NCBI RefSeq assembly: GCF_003857035.1
Contig: NZ_QGSY01000269.1
Coordinates: forward strand, 1-35,182
DNA from: Micromonospora arida
GTDB taxonomy: Bacteria > Actinomycetota > Actinomycetes > Mycobacteriales > Micromonosporaceae
Length of the DNA stretch: 35,182 nt
Direction of reading: 5' to 3'
Shown here piece after piece: positions 15,570 to 23,323 of this stretch; position 1 is the stretch's first letter, and the number at the start of each line of letters is the position of its first letter. A program made the translations under genes and the position numbers. Under the pieces are notes generated by a model. That model saw nothing but the letters and a program-made list of their open reading frames with translations, did no database searches and was not told the DNA's origin.

Positions 15570-16595
15570 TCACACCAGGTGGTCGACCGCTCGGGCCGGC
15601 CGGGGCAACCCGCTGTGGTGGCCGTGGTCCTGGTCGGCCAGCGCGCCGGCTACCAGGATGTCGATCAGGGCGGCGAAGCCGATGCCGGCCTGCTGCCAGA
15701 TCTGTGGGAACTGGGACGCGGCGGTGAAGCCGGGGAACGTGTTGACCTCGTTCACGATGGGCTCGGGCGACCCCTCGGTGGGCAGGAAGAAGTCGACCCG
15801 CAGCAGCCCACGGCAGTCGAGGGCCTGGAAGGCGCGGATCGCACGGTCCTGAAGCACCTCGGTGGTCGCCGCGTCGAGCGGGGCGGGAATCTGGAAGATC
15901 GCCCCGCCGTCGTACTTCGCGTCGTAGTCGAAGAAGCCGGCACCGGTCACCCGGATCTCCAGCGGCGGGCCGGCCTGCACCCGGCCGTCCGGGTGCTGGA
16001 GGACGGCCACGTCGATCTCGCGTCCCCGCGCTCCCTGCTCGACGAGCACCTTCGGGTCGACCTGGCGGGCCTGCTCCAGCGCGGCGGGAACTCCCGCCCA
16101 GTCGTCCACCCTGACGACGCCCAGGCTCGACCCGGCCCGGGCCGGCTTGACAAAGACCGGCAGCTCCAGCCGACCCTGGTCCTCGGGCGACAGGGCCTCG
16201 CCGGGACGCAGGGTCACCCCCGGGCTGACCCGCAGGCCCTCCGCTGCGAGGAGCCGCTTGGTGACCCCCTTGTCCATGCCGGCGGCGCTGGCGAAGACGC
16301 CGTTGCCGACGTACGGCACGCCGAGCCATTCCAGCAGCGACGACACGGTGCCGTCCTCGCCGTACGGGCCGTGCAGGGCCGGGAACACCACGTCCTGGGC
16401 GCGCAGGACGCGCAACGCCGCAGGCAGGGGCGTCGGTCGGCCGCCGACGTGCCAGCCGCCGTCGCGGTCGATGAGCACCTCGGTGACCTGGTACCGCTCA
16501 CGGTCCAGGTGGGCGAGGATGCTCGCCGCCGAGCGGCAGGACACGTCGTGCTCGCCGCTCTGCCCGCCGTACAGCACTGCAAGTCGGGTTGTCAT
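15570..16595 (-). CDS. D-alanine--D-alanine (or D-Ala--D-X) ligase
   Basis: A 341-residue ATP-grasp ligase that joins D-Ala to a second D-amino acid for peptidoglycan precursors. Key features are Glu15 (SGEHDVS), the ATP-binding segment VFVKPARAGSSLGV (148-160), the omega-loop FFDYDAKY with Tyr228, Arg266 (RVDFF) and the metal-binding VNEVNTFPGF (Glu283, Asn285). Tyr228 aligns with E. coli DdlB Tyr216; VanA-type D-Lac ligases have His in this region, so a D-Lac ligase is unlikely. The length matches the compact VanA/VanC class. The ATG at 16595 overlaps the racemase stop (ATGA). Whether D-Ala or D-Ser is the second substrate cannot be read from sequence alone. Confidence 0.92.
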   Translation of the reverse strand: MTTRLAVLYGGQSGEHDVSCRSAASILAHLDRERYQVTEVLIDRDGGWHVGGRPTPLPAALRVLRAQDVVFPALHGPYGEDGTVSSLLEWLGVPYVGNGVFASAAGMDKGVTKRLLAAEGLRVSPGVTLRPGEALSPEDQGRLELPVFVKPARAGSSLGVVRVDDWAGVPAALEQARQVDPKVLVEQGARGREIDVAVLQHPDGRVQAGPPLEIRVTGAGFFDYDAKYDGGAIFQIPAPLDAATTEVLQDRAIRAFQALDCRGLLRVDFFLPTEGSPEPIVNEVNTFPGFTAASQFPQIWQQAGIGFAALIDILVAGALADQDHGHHSGLPRPARAVDHLV

Positions 16596-17734
16596 GAGTT
16601 CCGTGCCCTTCCGTGGAGGTGCTCGCGGGCCACCCGGGCCCCGATGCCGGTCAAGATCTCGTGTGGGTTGGTGTCGGCCCAGCGGGCCCACTCGACGACC
16701 GTCGGAGGGTGCTGGTCACCCTCGGCCGGGCCGAACACCACGACCGGGTCGCCGATCGTCACGGGAAGATCCCCGGCGTCGACCACGCACTGGTCCATGG
16801 CGATGCGGCCGACGATCGGGCACCGCCGGCCGGCGAGCCACACCGCGGCGCGACCCCCCGCGGCCCGGGGCAGCCCGTCGGCGTAGCCGAGGGGCAGCAG
16901 CGCCAGCGTGGTCGGTGTGCCGGTCACGTGCTCGGGCCCGTAGGAGACGCCCGTGCCGGCCGGCACCCGCTTGACGTTGACCACACTCGTCCGCAGGGTC
17001 ATCGCGGGGTGCAGCCCGAACTCGCCCGGACCGCTGACGCCGAACGGGTCCACGCCGTAGAGGGCGATCCCGATCCGGCAGAGGTCGAAGCGGGTCCGCG
17101 GTGCGGAGAGCGCGGCCGCCGAGTTGGCCAGGTGGACGAGATCGGGGTCCAGGCCAGCCGACCGTGCGGTCCGCAGCGCCTCCTCGAAGATCGCCACCTG
17201 ACGGGTGAGCGCGGGGGCGCCCGGCAGGTCGGCGTCGGCGAGATGGGACCACACCCCGCGCACCCGGATCCCGCCCTCTCGTTCGTACTTGCGGGCCCAG
17301 CCGACCAACTCGGGCCAGTCGTCCCCGGCGGCCCCGTTGCGGGACAACCCGGTGTCCGCCTTGAGCTGCACCATTGCCGGTGCGCCGAGCAGACGGGCCG
17401 CGTCGGCGACGGCGTGCAGGTGCGTCGTCGTGGACACGCCGACGTCGACGCCACTCTTGATCAACATACCGAAGTCGTCATTCGGGCCGTGCAGCCAGCT
17501 CAAGGTGGGCGCGGTCACACCCGCGTCGCGCAGTGTCAGCGCCTCGGCCGTCGAGGTCACTCCCAGCCAGGAGGCGCCGGCGCGCAACGCCGCTCGGGCC
17601 ACCTTCACCGCGCCGTGGCCGAACCCGTCGGCCTTCACCACTGCCATCAGTCCGGTGCCGGTGACCGACGCGATCGTCCGCACGTTGCTGGTGATCGCTT
17701 CCAGGTCGATCAGGGCTTCGGCGAGGGCGCTCAT
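16592..17734 (-). CDS. Alanine-racemase-fold enzyme with Tyr354-to-His change
   Basis: A 380-residue PLP racemase of fold type III. Lys34 (AVVKADGFGHG) binds PLP, Tyr265 (GVSYG) is the second catalytic base, and Lys125/Arg132 (QLKADTGLSRNG) and Met313-Asp314 (IAMD) are as expected. At the position of Geobacillus alanine racemase Tyr354, normally in a P/x-Y-E-I/V context, this protein has His358 (TNPHEIL). VanT serine racemases have Asn there, and changing that Tyr is known to admit serine. The gene overlaps the acyltransferase-3 gene upstream and the ligase downstream by ATGA. A biosynthetic alanine racemase remains possible; a D-Ser-producing role is inferred. Confidence 0.93.
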   Translation of the reverse strand: MSALAEALIDLEAITSNVRTIASVTGTGLMAVVKADGFGHGAVKVARAALRAGASWLGVTSTAEALTLRDAGVTAPTLSWLHGPNDDFGMLIKSGVDVGVSTTTHLHAVADAARLLGAPAMVQLKADTGLSRNGAAGDDWPELVGWARKYEREGGIRVRGVWSHLADADLPGAPALTRQVAIFEEALRTARSAGLDPDLVHLANSAAALSAPRTRFDLCRIGIALYGVDPFGVSGPGEFGLHPAMTLRTSVVNVKRVPAGTGVSYGPEHVTGTPTTLALLPLGYADGLPRAAGGRAAVWLAGRRCPIVGRIAMDQCVVDAGDLPVTIGDPVVVFGPAEGDQHPPTVVEWARWADTNPHEILTGIGARVAREHLHGRARNS

Positions 17735-18882
17735 CCGGCCGCCTCCACCCGGCGCGTGCCGGGCAGCGCGAACAGCCAGCCCGCGCGAACCGCCAGCAGC
17801 CCGCGGTGGACGGCCAGGCTCAGACCGATCACCAGCCCGCTCAGCAGAATCGGATAACCGAGCACGATCAGGCCCTGAACGGACCCACCCAGCCCGGAAA
17901 CCGGTACGAGCAACAACCGGTGCAGCAGGGCCAGGACCGGCATGTGAATGACGTAGATCGGCAGGGTGATGCGGCCGAGCCTAGCCAGCGGTCTGCTGAG
18001 CGCCGACCACAGCGACAGCCGGGCAGCGGCGGTTATGCCGAAGATCACTGCCACCACGGAGACCGCCGGCCACACCCCGAACCACTGCTGGGCGCCGGCC
18101 ACGGCCATCGCGGCGAGCGCCAGGACGTACCCACCCGAGGTCAGCAACAGCCGGCGGCGGCTGGCGGTGGCGGCCCACCGCTGGATCTGCGGCCGCAGAT
18201 ACAGGCCGGCGAGGAAGAAGACCAGGTTCTGGTAGAGGCCGGCGCGGTTGCCCGGGGTGTCGAGCAGGCCGGCGGCGGCGACGGCGGACAGCGCGGCGGC
18301 GGGGACCAGGACCAGGGCCCGGGGCAGCCGGCGGGCCAACTTGGCGATCGTGAAGTACAGCGCCAGGGCGTACAGGTACCAGAGGTTGGACGGCGTGATG
18401 GTGAGCTGCTCCAGCAGGCCAAGTGCCGAAGTGGCGCGGTCGGTCGGCAGTTCCGGCGCGGCCGCGAGGACCACGGTGTGGATCAGCAGCCAGACGGCGT
18501 ACAGGTAGAGGAACCCGGCGATCCGGCTGCGGGCGACCACCCGCCACGGCCGCAGGGCGGCGTTGGCCGCGAAGACGCCCGAAATGGTGAAGAACAGCGG
18601 CATCCGCAGCGGGAGGAACTGCTCACCCAACGTTCCCCAGAGGCCCGGCACCGGTACGCCGATGTGCCAGTCGATCTGGAGGTAGTCCTTCACGACGACG
18701 TGCCACAGGACGACGAGGATGATGCAGACGCCCTTCGCGGCATCCGCCCACTGCGCCCGGTGCGATCCGGCGGCGGGTGCGGAGGCAGGGGCGGGTCCGG
18801 TCGGTTGGCGGTGGCGGAACCGGACGCGCGTCGCGTCGGGCTCCAGCTCGACGGGCCGGGATTCGGTCAGCTGTCGGATCAC
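17731..18882 (-). CDS. Acyltransferase-3 family membrane protein
   Basis: A 383-residue polytopic membrane protein with about ten hydrophobic segments after a 44-residue polar N-terminus. The family signature WADAAKGVCIILVVLWHV (45-62) carries the conserved Asp, Lys-Gly and His, and MPLFFTISGVF follows near 95. Members move acyl groups onto sugars or lipids. The same domain forms the membrane half of VanT serine racemases, where it is thought to act in substrate uptake. The start is GTG 18882 with no clear Shine-Dalgarno sequence, and the gene is first in a three-gene overlapping operon with the racemase and the ligase. A separate role in polysaccharide acylation cannot be excluded. Confidence 0.9.
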   Translation of the reverse strand: MIRQLTESRPVELEPDATRVRFRHRQPTGPAPASAPAAGSHRAQWADAAKGVCIILVVLWHVVVKDYLQIDWHIGVPVPGLWGTLGEQFLPLRMPLFFTISGVFAANAALRPWRVVARSRIAGFLYLYAVWLLIHTVVLAAAPELPTDRATSALGLLEQLTITPSNLWYLYALALYFTIAKLARRLPRALVLVPAAALSAVAAAGLLDTPGNRAGLYQNLVFFLAGLYLRPQIQRWAATASRRRLLLTSGGYVLALAAMAVAGAQQWFGVWPAVSVVAVIFGITAAARLSLWSALSRPLARLGRITLPIYVIHMPVLALLHRLLLVPVSGLGGSVQGLIVLGYPILLSGLVIGLSLAVHRGLLAVRAGWLFALPGTRRVEAAG

Positions 18883-18964
18883 TCACCGAAAGCTGCCAGC
18901 TGGATATCCGCACGTGATCCACGAATTGTCATGAACCGGTAATGGACGCCGGACCCGGTTCCGA

Positions 18965-18990
18965 GCCGCCCTCGCCGGACGCCGGGCGGC
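18965..18990. repeat. Inverted repeat in divergent intergenic region
   Basis: GCCGCCC and GGGCGGC (7-bp arms, 12-nt loop) lie in the gap between the acyltransferase operon (start 18882) and the LLM gene (start 19018). TAGGCT at 18993-18998 just after it resembles an actinobacterial -10 box but is very close to the ribosome-binding site. The function is unclear. Confidence 0.3.
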
Positions 18991-19017
18991 ACTAGGCTCG
19001 TTGGGGAGGTGCCGAAC

Positions 19018-19890
19018 ATGAAGCTCGGGCTGCACTACTGGAACTACTCGACCCCGGCCGACCCGGCCGCGATCGCACCGACCCTGGCGCAGACGGCGAC
19101 AGTCGCCGAGCAGGCCGGCGTCGCGTCGTTCACGGTGATGGACCACTTCTTCCAGATGGACGCGGTGTTCGCGGCCGAGGAGCCGATGCTGGAGGCGTAC
19201 ACCACGCTGGGCTACGTCGCGGCCATGACCCAGCGGATGACGCTGGGCGTGCTGGTCACCGGCGTGATGTACCGCTATCCGGGGTTGCTCGCCAAGACCG
19301 TGACGACCCTCGACGTGCTCTCCGGAGGCCGGGCGCGCCTCGGCATCGGCGCCTCCTGGTACGAGCGGGAGCAGCTAGGGCTGGGCGTGCCGGTCGTCCC
19401 GGTGGCCGAGCGGTTCGAGCGGTTGGAGGAGACGCTGCGCATCTGCCTTCAGATGTGGAGTGCCGACGACGGCCCGTTCAACGGGCAGCACTACCAGCTC
19501 GCCGAGACCATCAACTCGCCGCAGCCGTTGAGCCGCCCGCGCCCGCCCATCATGATCGGTGGCGGCGGCGAGAAGAAGACCCTGCTGCTGGTGGCCCGGT
19601 ACGCGGACGCCTGCAACCTGTTCGGCCGTGGCGGCATCGACGACATCTCGCGCAAGCTGGATGTGCTGCGCGGGCACTGCGCTGCCGAGGGCCGCGACTA
19701 CGACACCATCGAGAAGACGGTGGTCGCCTCCCAGGCGCCGCTGGACGACACCGACGCGTTTCTCGCCGAGGTGTCCGGGTACGCAGCGCTCGGTGTGAGC
19801 GAGGTGCAGGTGACGCCGGATCGGGACCCGATCGAGTTCGCCCGGCGGCTCGGTGACGAGGTGCTGCCCCGGTTGGCTGACATCGGCTGA
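19018..19890 (+). CDS. LLM-class (F420-dependent) oxidoreductase
   Basis: A 290-residue luciferase-like TIM-barrel protein of the F420-dependent group. Characteristic stretches are VMDHFFQM (near 43-50), LSGGRARLGIGASWYERE (about 103-120), the PPIMIGGGGEKKTL core near 177-190 and the ARYADACNLFG segment. Actinobacterial members use deazaflavin F420 as hydride carrier for varied reductions or oxidations. The ATG at 19018 has GGGGAGG (19003-19009) eight bases upstream; GTG 19009 overlaps that site and is less likely. It is a single gene, divergent from the acyltransferase operon, followed by a strong hairpin. The substrate is unknown. Confidence 0.93.
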   Translation: MKLGLHYWNYSTPADPAAIAPTLAQTATVAEQAGVASFTVMDHFFQMDAVFAAEEPMLEAYTTLGYVAAMTQRMTLGVLVTGVMYRYPGLLAKTVTTLDVLSGGRARLGIGASWYEREQLGLGVPVVPVAERFERLEETLRICLQMWSADDGPFNGQHYQLAETINSPQPLSRPRPPIMIGGGGEKKTLLLVARYADACNLFGRGGIDDISRKLDVLRGHCAAEGRDYDTIEKTVVASQAPLDDTDAFLAEVSGYAALGVSEVQVTPDRDPIEFARRLGDEVLPRLADIG

Positions 19891-19906
19891 TTCCGCAAAG
19901 ACGTTC

Positions 19907-19954
19907 TCCGAGAGGGCTGGGCTCCCGCGTGACGGGGAGACCAGCCCTCTCGGA
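19907..19954. terminator. Hairpin terminator after LLM oxidoreductase
   Basis: Perfect 14-bp arms (19907-19920 and 19941-19954), with further pairing of CTCCC with GGGAG inside the 20-nt loop. It lies 16 bp after the LLM stop and just before the end of the convergent catalase gene (19969), so it may work in both directions. Confidence 0.82.
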
Positions 19955-19968
19955 CGGTGCGGTCAGGG

Positions 19969-22230
19969 TCAGGCGACCGAGGCGGGGAACCGTTCCCACA
20001 CGCGGTGTGCGGCCATCAACTGCTGCACCGCGGTCAGGGCCTCGGCGCCGGAGCCCGCCGCCACGACGCCGGGGGTGCCGGCGACGCCGGCCTGCTCCAG
20101 CACGGTGACGCCGGCGCCCCAGGCACCGATCGCCTTGGCGTGCCGCCAGCACTCCTCGACCAGCAGCAGCACGCGGGGGTCCACGGTGGTCGGGTCGGGC
20201 CGTCCCGCCTTGGCGTCCCGGGCGGGCAGCGCGTCCGGGGCGGGTGCCGGCGCTCCGGCCAGCAGGATCACGTCGAACTCGACCGACCGGCCGGTGGCGA
20301 AGGTGCGCTGCACCGGCAGGTCACCCACCATGCCGCCGTGCGGTGCGATCAGCAGCGGCACCATGCCGGCGTCGAACACGGCCCGGCGGACCTCGTCGAC
20401 GCCGTCCAGGTCACCGGCGGGGTCGACGACGATCCCGACGGTCCGGCCGTCACTCGGCCACTCCCGACCGACCTGCGACAGCGCCGGGCTGGGCGTGACG
20501 TCGGGGAGCGGCACGGTCGGCTGCGGCGCGGGCAGGCCCAGGCCGGTGGCGACCTGCTCGCACAGCACCGGGTCGATGTTGGCGAGGCTCTGCAGCTGAC
20601 GCTCCTTGATCGCCTGGTGGTAGCACTTGCCCAGCTCGAAGGTGTACGCCCGGATGATGTGTTCCTTCTCGACCGGCGACATGCTCAGCCAGAACAGGCG
20701 GACCTGGCTGTAGTGGTCGTCGAACGAGGCCGGGTTCGCGCGTACCTTCGGTGCCTGCGCGACAGTGACCGGCACGTCGACGAAGGCGTGCTCGGCGTCC
20801 CCGGCGGGGAACGGGTTGCCGCCGTCGAGCGAGTTCGGTCGGTACGGCGCCACGCCCGCGTGCACGGCGTGCTGGTGGAAGCCGTCACGCAGCATGTCGT
20901 TCACGGCGGCGTGCGGACGGTTGATCGGGATCTGCGTGAAGTTGGGCCCGCCCAGCCGGGTGAGCTGCGTGTCGAGGTACGAGAAGAGCCGGCCCTGCAA
21001 CAACGGGTCGTTGGTGACGTCGATGCCCGGGGGCAGGTGACCCAGGTGGAAGGCGACCTGTTCGGTCTCGGCGAAGAAGTTCGTCGGGGTCCGGTTGAGC
21101 ACCAGCCGCCCGATGGGCTGCACCTCGGCCAGCTCCTCCGGCACGATCTTCGTCGGGTCGAGCAGGTCGATGCCGGCGAAGGTCTCCTCGGGAGTGTCCG
21201 GGAAGACCTGGATGCCCAGCTCCCACTCGGGGTACGCGCCGGCCTCGATGGCGTCGTAGAGGTCGCGGCGGTGGAAGTCCGGGTCCATGCCGCCGAGCAG
21301 CTGCGCCTCCTCCCAGGTCAGCGAGTGCACGCCCAGCTTCGGCTTCCAGTGGAACTTGGCCAGCACCGTCTCACCGGCCTCGTTGACGAGGCGGAAGGTG
21401 TGCACGCCGAAGCCCTCCATCGTCCGGTACGAACGCGGAATGCCCCGGTCGGACATGTTCCAGATGGTGTGGTGCTGTGCCTCGGTGTGCAGCGACACGA
21501 AGTCCCAGAAGGTGTCGTGGGCGCTCTGCGCCTGCGGGATCTCCCGGTCGGGGTGCGGCTTGCCGGCGTGGATGATGTCCGGGAACTTGATCGCGTCCTG
21601 GATGAAGAAGACCGGCATGTTGTTGCCGACCAGGTCGAAGGTGCCCTCGTCGGTGTAGAACTTCGTGGCGAAGCCACGGGTGTCGCGGACCGTGTCGGCC
21701 GAACCCCGCGAACCGAGCACGGTGGAGAATCGGACGAAGACCTCGGTCTCACGCCCCTTCTTGAGGAAGCCGGCCCTGGTGACCGCCTCGGCGGTGCCGT
21801 ACGCGGTGAACACACCGTGCGCACCGGCGCCCCGGGCGTGCACCACGCGCTCCGGAATGCGCTCGTGGTCGAAGTGCGTGATCTTCTCGCGTAGGTGGTG
21901 GTCCTGGAGGAGCACCGGGCCGCGCGGGCCGGCCTTGAGCGAGTGGTCGGTGTCGCGCAGCCGTGCCCCGTTCGCGGTCGTGAGGTAGGCACCCTGCTGA
22001 CCGTTCGCGATCGTCGGCGCACCGGTCTCCGCGCCGGTCGGCGTGCGCGTCTGCGGTGCCCCCTGTTCCGACTTCGGCGGCAGCGGGTCGTGTGGCGTCG
22101 TCGGCTCCTTGAGCGGCGGTGGCGCGCTCCCCGGCGCACCGGGGACGTCCGGGGTGAGGGCGTCTGCGATCTTTCCTGAGGCGGTCTTCACGACGTTCTT
22201 GACCGCCTCGGCGGGCTTGCTGGAATCCAC
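19969..22230 (-). CDS. katE: Large-subunit monofunctional catalase (HPII type)
   Basis: A 753-residue haem catalase, the same length as E. coli HPII. Catalytic His131 (RVVHARG), Asn204 (VGNN) and proximal haem-ligand Tyr418 (RLFSYLDTQ) keep HPII spacing, and His395 matches HPII His392, which forms a covalent bond to the ligand Tyr. The C-terminal ~150 residues are the DJ-1/PfpI-like domain typical of large catalases (TVGIVVDPAGDLDG onward). A Pro-rich 75-residue N-terminal arm precedes the barrel. The GTG at 22230 has GGAGAGG eight bases upstream; the frame beyond it runs into the promoter. It destroys H2O2 in the cytoplasm. A SigB/SigF-type promoter lies about 47 bp upstream. Confidence 0.97.
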   Translation of the reverse strand: MDSSKPAEAVKNVVKTASGKIADALTPDVPGAPGSAPPPLKEPTTPHDPLPPKSEQGAPQTRTPTGAETGAPTIANGQQGAYLTTANGARLRDTDHSLKAGPRGPVLLQDHHLREKITHFDHERIPERVVHARGAGAHGVFTAYGTAEAVTRAGFLKKGRETEVFVRFSTVLGSRGSADTVRDTRGFATKFYTDEGTFDLVGNNMPVFFIQDAIKFPDIIHAGKPHPDREIPQAQSAHDTFWDFVSLHTEAQHHTIWNMSDRGIPRSYRTMEGFGVHTFRLVNEAGETVLAKFHWKPKLGVHSLTWEEAQLLGGMDPDFHRRDLYDAIEAGAYPEWELGIQVFPDTPEETFAGIDLLDPTKIVPEELAEVQPIGRLVLNRTPTNFFAETEQVAFHLGHLPPGIDVTNDPLLQGRLFSYLDTQLTRLGGPNFTQIPINRPHAAVNDMLRDGFHQHAVHAGVAPYRPNSLDGGNPFPAGDAEHAFVDVPVTVAQAPKVRANPASFDDHYSQVRLFWLSMSPVEKEHIIRAYTFELGKCYHQAIKERQLQSLANIDPVLCEQVATGLGLPAPQPTVPLPDVTPSPALSQVGREWPSDGRTVGIVVDPAGDLDGVDEVRRAVFDAGMVPLLIAPHGGMVGDLPVQRTFATGRSVEFDVILLAGAPAPAPDALPARDAKAGRPDPTTVDPRVLLLVEECWRHAKAIGAWGAGVTVLEQAGVAGTPGVVAAGSGAEALTAVQQLMAAHRVWERFPASVA

Positions 22231-22276
22231 TGAATGAACCTCTCCATGGCGCGTGTGCGGGCCGGCGCCTGCCCTG

Positions 22277-22301
22277 CTACCCCTGGTCAGAGGGTCGAAA
22301 C
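22277..22301 (-). promoter_or_regulatory. Candidate SigB/SigF-type stress promoter of katE
   Basis: Reading the minus strand, GTTT (22301-22298) and GGGTAG (22282-22277) are separated by exactly 15 bp. The known actinobacterial SigB/SigF consensus is GTTT-N14-17-GGGTA(T/C). Transcription would start near 22270, leaving a leader of about 40 nt with the Shine-Dalgarno sequence at its end. The match is by eye. Confidence 0.6.
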
Positions 22302-22414
22302 ACAACTCGCGCCGGCATCCTGCGCCGGGACTGGTGATTTCGCCGATGCCGGGATCGGCCCGGCAGCCAAAACTGACACACGTCGATATCCCTCGACTTT
22401 AGGGAGTGCCCGAC

Positions 22415-23314
22415 GTGTCCTCACCTACCACCACCCGTCCCCGTTCCGTCGCAGCCCGTGCCACCCGGTTCGCGCTGGCCGCAGTCCTGGCCGCCGGCGG
22501 CGTCCTGGCCGGATCGCCCGGCGCAGCCCAGGCCGCCGGCCCGTACGAGCGGGGCCCCGCCCCGACCACGGCGATCCTGGAGGCCAGCCGTGGCCCGTTC
22601 ACGACGTCCTCGCAGAGCGTGTCCTCGCTGAGTGTCACCGGCTTCGGCGGCGGCGTCATCTACTACCCGACCAGCACCAGCGAGGGCACCTTCGGTGCCA
22701 TCGCCATCTCGCCCGGTTACACCGCCGCCTGGTCCAGCATCAGCTGGCTCGGGCCACGCATCGCCTCGCACGGTTTCGTGGTGATCGGCATCGAGACCAA
22801 CACTCGGCTGGACCAGCCGGACAGCCGCGGCCGGCAGTTGCTCGCCGCGCTGGACTACCTCACCGAGCGCAGCTCGGTGCGCACCCGGATCGACAGCAGT
22901 CGACTCGCGGTGGCCGGTCACTCCATGGGTGGCGGGGGCAGCCTGGAGGCGGCCTCGTCGCGGCCGTCGTTGCAGGCCGCGGTGCCGCTGGCACCGTGGA
23001 ACCTGGACAAGAGCTGGTCCGAACTGCGGGTGCCCACGCTGATCGTCGGTGGCGAGAGCGACAGCGTCGCGCCGGTCTCGTCGCACTCGGTGCCCTTCTA
23101 CAACAGCATCCCGGCCTCCGCCGAGAAGGCGTACCTGGAGCTGAACGGGGCGAGTCACTTCTTCCCGCAGACCACGAATACGCCGACCGCCCGGCAGATG
23201 GTGGCCTGGCTGAAGCGGTTCGTCGATGACGACACCCGCTACGAGCAGTTCCTCTGCCCCGGCCCGAGCGGCTCGCAGATCCAGGAGTACCGCAACACCT
23301 GTCCCAGCGCCTGA
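22415..23314 (+). CDS. Secreted cutinase/polyester (PET) hydrolase-like enzyme
   Basis: A 299-residue secreted alpha/beta hydrolase closely resembling Thermobifida TfCut2 and LCC. A Sec signal peptide ends at AQA, and the mature enzyme begins AGPYERGPAPT. The triad is Ser170 (GHSMGGGG), Asp216 (GESDSVAP) and His248 (GASHFFPQ). Shared with TfCut2 are SPGYT (oxyanion Tyr), the PW-x6-W region, SxH before PFYNS, VAWLKRFVD, DTRY and two C-terminal Cys (FLCPGP and NTCPSA) that should form a disulfide. GTG 22415 has AGGGAG eight bases upstream; GTG 22406 overlaps that site. It hydrolyses cutin-type and possibly aromatic polyesters outside the cell. A terminator follows the gene. Confidence 0.95.
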   Translation: MSSPTTTRPRSVAARATRFALAAVLAAGGVLAGSPGAAQAAGPYERGPAPTTAILEASRGPFTTSSQSVSSLSVTGFGGGVIYYPTSTSEGTFGAIAISPGYTAAWSSISWLGPRIASHGFVVIGIETNTRLDQPDSRGRQLLAALDYLTERSSVRTRIDSSRLAVAGHSMGGGGSLEAASSRPSLQAAVPLAPWNLDKSWSELRVPTLIVGGESDSVAPVSSHSVPFYNSIPASAEKAYLELNGASHFFPQTTNTPTARQMVAWLKRFVDDDTRYEQFLCPGPSGSQIQEYRNTCPSA

Positions 23315-23323
23315 CGGCGGTCA

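Noticed and set aside
15570..18882. A D-Ala-D-Lac (VanHAX-type) resistance operon
   Set aside because: No VanH dehydrogenase or VanX dipeptidase is present, and the ligase omega-loop has Tyr, not the VanA-type His.
18883..18960. A promoter for the acyltransferase operon (ATGACA followed by GATATC on the minus strand)
   Set aside because: The -35 is acceptable, but the -10 matches at only about half of its positions, so I did not annotate it.
19957..21894. A 645-codon plus-strand open frame opposite the catalase gene
   Set aside because: It has no conserved motif; the minus-strand catalase reads perfectly with HPII-spaced catalytic residues.
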